Positions 61,735-64,000 of a stretch of 64,000 nucleotides of DNA are shown in pieces (positions within the stretch are counted from its first letter, which is position 1; each line of letters starts with the position of its first letter). Made by a program: the position numbers and the translations under genes. Below the pieces are notes generated by a model. It ran no database searches and was not told the origin of the DNA. It worked only from the letters and a program-made list of their open reading frames with translations. The DNA is from Blastobasis lacticolella (taxonomy: Eukaryota > Arthropoda > Insecta > Lepidoptera > Blastobasidae). The stretch spans positions 13,794,501-13,858,500 of the forward strand of contig LR990046.1 in the NCBI GenBank assembly GCA_905147135.1. Reading direction: 5' to 3'.

Positions 61735-61885
61735 TCGACTTCCGCCAAAGTCCTCTTTTCTGCTCTGTTCTCCACTTCGCCAAGTCTTCGGCGACCTCAC
61801 GTCGTAAGCCAATGGCTCTCGCATCCGACTTAACGATGTCAATACATCGCCTCTTGTGCCCCCCGCGGGACCTCTTTCGGTTCAG
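61735..61885 (-). mobile_element. Degenerate 3' coding end of an RTE-type LINE
   Basis: Minus-strand translation gives GGHKRRCIDIVKSDARAIGL, then REVAEDLAKWRTEQKRGLW. This fits the conserved C-terminal pattern RGRPKKRW.D.VK.D......A.DRAKWR of RTE-clade elements. The rest of the element is missing. Confidence 0.6.
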
Positions 61886-62214
61886 TCAGTAGACAATATT
61901 CTCTTTGTATCATAGTACATTATTTCCTAGATTATTGTGTCCTATATCCGTAATCGCCTCTAAACAAAGACTTGCAATCTAAACCAATAAAATGATCACA
62001 TTTAAAGATCGCAATCGGTAAGTCACTCCCAGCGCAAGTTGGTTGGGTACTTTTGTATGGCCCTGGCACAGTTTGGCTGCGCGCGCGCCGGCCGGCGGCA
62101 TTTGCTATGCTCGCTGCAATGTTGACCAGGTTTACCCATCCACTACTTGCTATGAATATTTGTAGACAACGTTTAATGTCCCCCAATACTGTTTTACCTA
62201 GCATAAATTAATCT

Positions 62215-62300
62215 ATTTATTTTACAGTTTATTGTGCACTGGAAAAATACATAGCGCATAACAGACAAAGTAATAAATAATAATAATAAGCTAGTTAGAT
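62215..62300 (-). mobile_element. Possible LINE 3' tail
   Basis: TTTACAGTTTATTGTGCACTGG plus an AATAATAAT microsatellite. On the minus strand this resembles the tails at 2065 and 24216. Confidence 0.4.
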
Positions 62301-62337
62301 GTTTATTAAAAATTGCTTGCATAAATTACTAAATAAC

Positions 62338-62577
62338 ATAACCGACAGAAAAAGTCGGATATCATCTGACTAAGATTACTTAAACTCAAATATTTTCTAA
62401 ACTACAGGACCAATTTTAATGAAACAAAGCTAAGACCCATCTGGATTCGACTAGCTTTTAAATAGTGAAAACCGCATCCAAATCGGTCCATCTGTTCAGG
62501 CCATACGATGCCACAGACAGATACACAGATATACACGTCAAATTATAACACCAATCTTTTTTTCGTTGAGGCTTAAA
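62338..62577 (-). repeat. Dispersed repeat, inverted partner of 43376-43612
   Basis: CCGACAGAAAAAGTCGG start and CGCATCCAAATCGGTCCATC core, ending with TTTTTTTCGTTGAGG. Confidence 0.7.
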
Positions 62578-64000
62578 AAAGTATGTTAGCTCTCAGAATC
62601 GATACCTAGTAGACTATACGAACAAGAAGTTCACTTCCCTTTTAGTACAGCCATAACATTCCGATTGGTAGATAAACCGCCCTACAACCTGTACAACAGG
62701 TATACAAACAACGTATAACTTAAGTATTTATACATTTACACTACTACGGCACTGTCGACACACATAGCCGGCCCAGGGACATAAACCTAACAACTCAATA
62801 GACGCGGATGTGGCAACAATCCCGACGACGCTGGAAGCCGCATAAGCGGACCTGTCGGCATTAACATAACAGTAGATAACAATCGTAACAGGCATAACAG
62901 CGGCCGATGCGCCGGCGCAGCCGACCGGTTATCTCTGGATCTCCGCCGGGTTAGACGATATATTCAAATTATATACTTTCTCTAAACTCTCACTAGTTAG
63001 CACTCCATGACGGCTTATCATAAGCTGTTTCGGAGCCACTGGTTTCTTTCGGATTTATATATTTATTTGGATTTCTCGAACTTCGGCAATATTGCACGTC
63101 TGGCTTCGTTTGTGATGCTTATTTGTGATATTTTTTTATATCTGGTAAGGATATATTCATAGATTTCATATGTAAAGGTATTTAATTGTTTTATGCCTTT
63201 GTGGCATTCTTTCATATTTATTTATCAATAACATTGATTACTGCGTCCGTTTCCAGTGGCAAGTAGGTGTTATATCAATACGTGTTATATTTCATCCACG
63301 GGTGCAATAGTTCTACGTAACTACAGCATAAATATAAAAAATTAATTATAAATATTTTAGAAGTTATTTTTCCAACTTTCAAACTCCACATGCCCATAAA
63401 CCCTTCCCAATGAATCACCTGTTCAGAACAACCCATACGGAAGTCACCAAAATACTCGTCAACGCGTCTTTATAAAAACAAAAAACTTAGCCCCAGCATT
63501 GGCTCACAACCAAGAACGTGTGTAGAACTGAGCCAACGACCTACTCGAGGAACTTTCCAACACCGTATGTAAGTAGTCGATGACCGAGTGGGGTGTCGTC
63601 GGCTGGTGTAGTTAGAGTCGAGGACTACGGCCCGGCGCCTTACGATTTCCGCAGGTCGCGTGCTAGCACGCAACACTCACGACCTTGGATCCTGGCTAAC
63701 AACTCCGAATCAACTTTTACTGCCTAGCCATCGTACGGGCCTCAACCATCGCCGTATTGAGAACGGCGTACTCGAGTCTTGGAGCTAGAGATTTATGGCG
63801 ACCTATTTGGCATAGTACTATTTCTGCCCACACTAAACTTCCGCCGCGCCCGAGAGGCGGTGTCGGTACTCGCTAGATAATATCGCTGTTTGGACGCTCC
63901 ACTGCTTCTTATGTCTTTTTCGTTCCATTTTGAAAGGAACCTACTGTACACGACACGACGAATAAATAAAAATATAGGTTATGGCAACAATTTCGTTGGT
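62578..64000. other. Right flank, no gene seen
   Basis: GC-rich patches at 62810-62955 and 63480-63770 stand out, but no reading frame or promoter in them can be supported. Confidence 0.35.

Overview
This is a eukaryotic, AT-rich window, almost certainly from a moth or butterfly (Lepidoptera). Its genes have short spliced exons with GT..AG introns, TATA boxes and AATAAA signals. It is full of repeats of lepidopteran type: tRNA-headed SINEs, CATCATCATCA-headed repeats, elements starting with CTAG(C/T)(T/G)GACCCGGC, jockey/CR1-like and RTE-like LINEs, and palindromic MITEs. The species cannot be told from the sequence.

The left half (about 0.8 to 31.8 kb) holds the main content: a head-to-tail cluster, all on the + strand, of seven apparently intact genes plus one decayed copy. 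Most have a TATA box about 40-70 bp before the ATG. All intact members have a first coding exon of only 15-18 codons that encodes most of a signal peptide, one phase-0 intron of about 90-420 bp, and a single second exon with the rest of the protein. Six of the eight share an unusual core: an acidic or polar run, then a leucine plug of the type (D/L)xLLPLLLLxxL, then a Cys/Gly/Asn-rich tail. The exception in composition is the largest, a 1464-residue mucin-like protein with about 21 units of a 40-residue Pro/Ser/Thr/Asp repeat. A 450-residue Gln/Asn-rich protein carries the LPLLL plug and GCGC core near its C-terminus. I recognise no named family. The gene layout resembles lepidopteran chorion (eggshell) genes, but no chorion central domain is visible. 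Secreted structural proteins (silk, cocoon, gland cement or eggshell) are the most reasonable inference.

The cluster is interrupted by mobile DNA: two tandem copies of a GACCCGGC element and a 5'-truncated LINE with a long open reverse transcriptase frame lie between genes 3 and 4, and a SINE has landed inside the decayed gene 6. A perfect 26-bp-arm palindrome lies between genes 6 and 7.

The right half (about 31.8 to 64 kb) has no gene I can support with confidence. It is a mosaic of dispersed repeats with a few GC-rich patches. It has one TATA-plus-first-exon candidate near 44.9 kb and a few very short open frames that may or may not be real.
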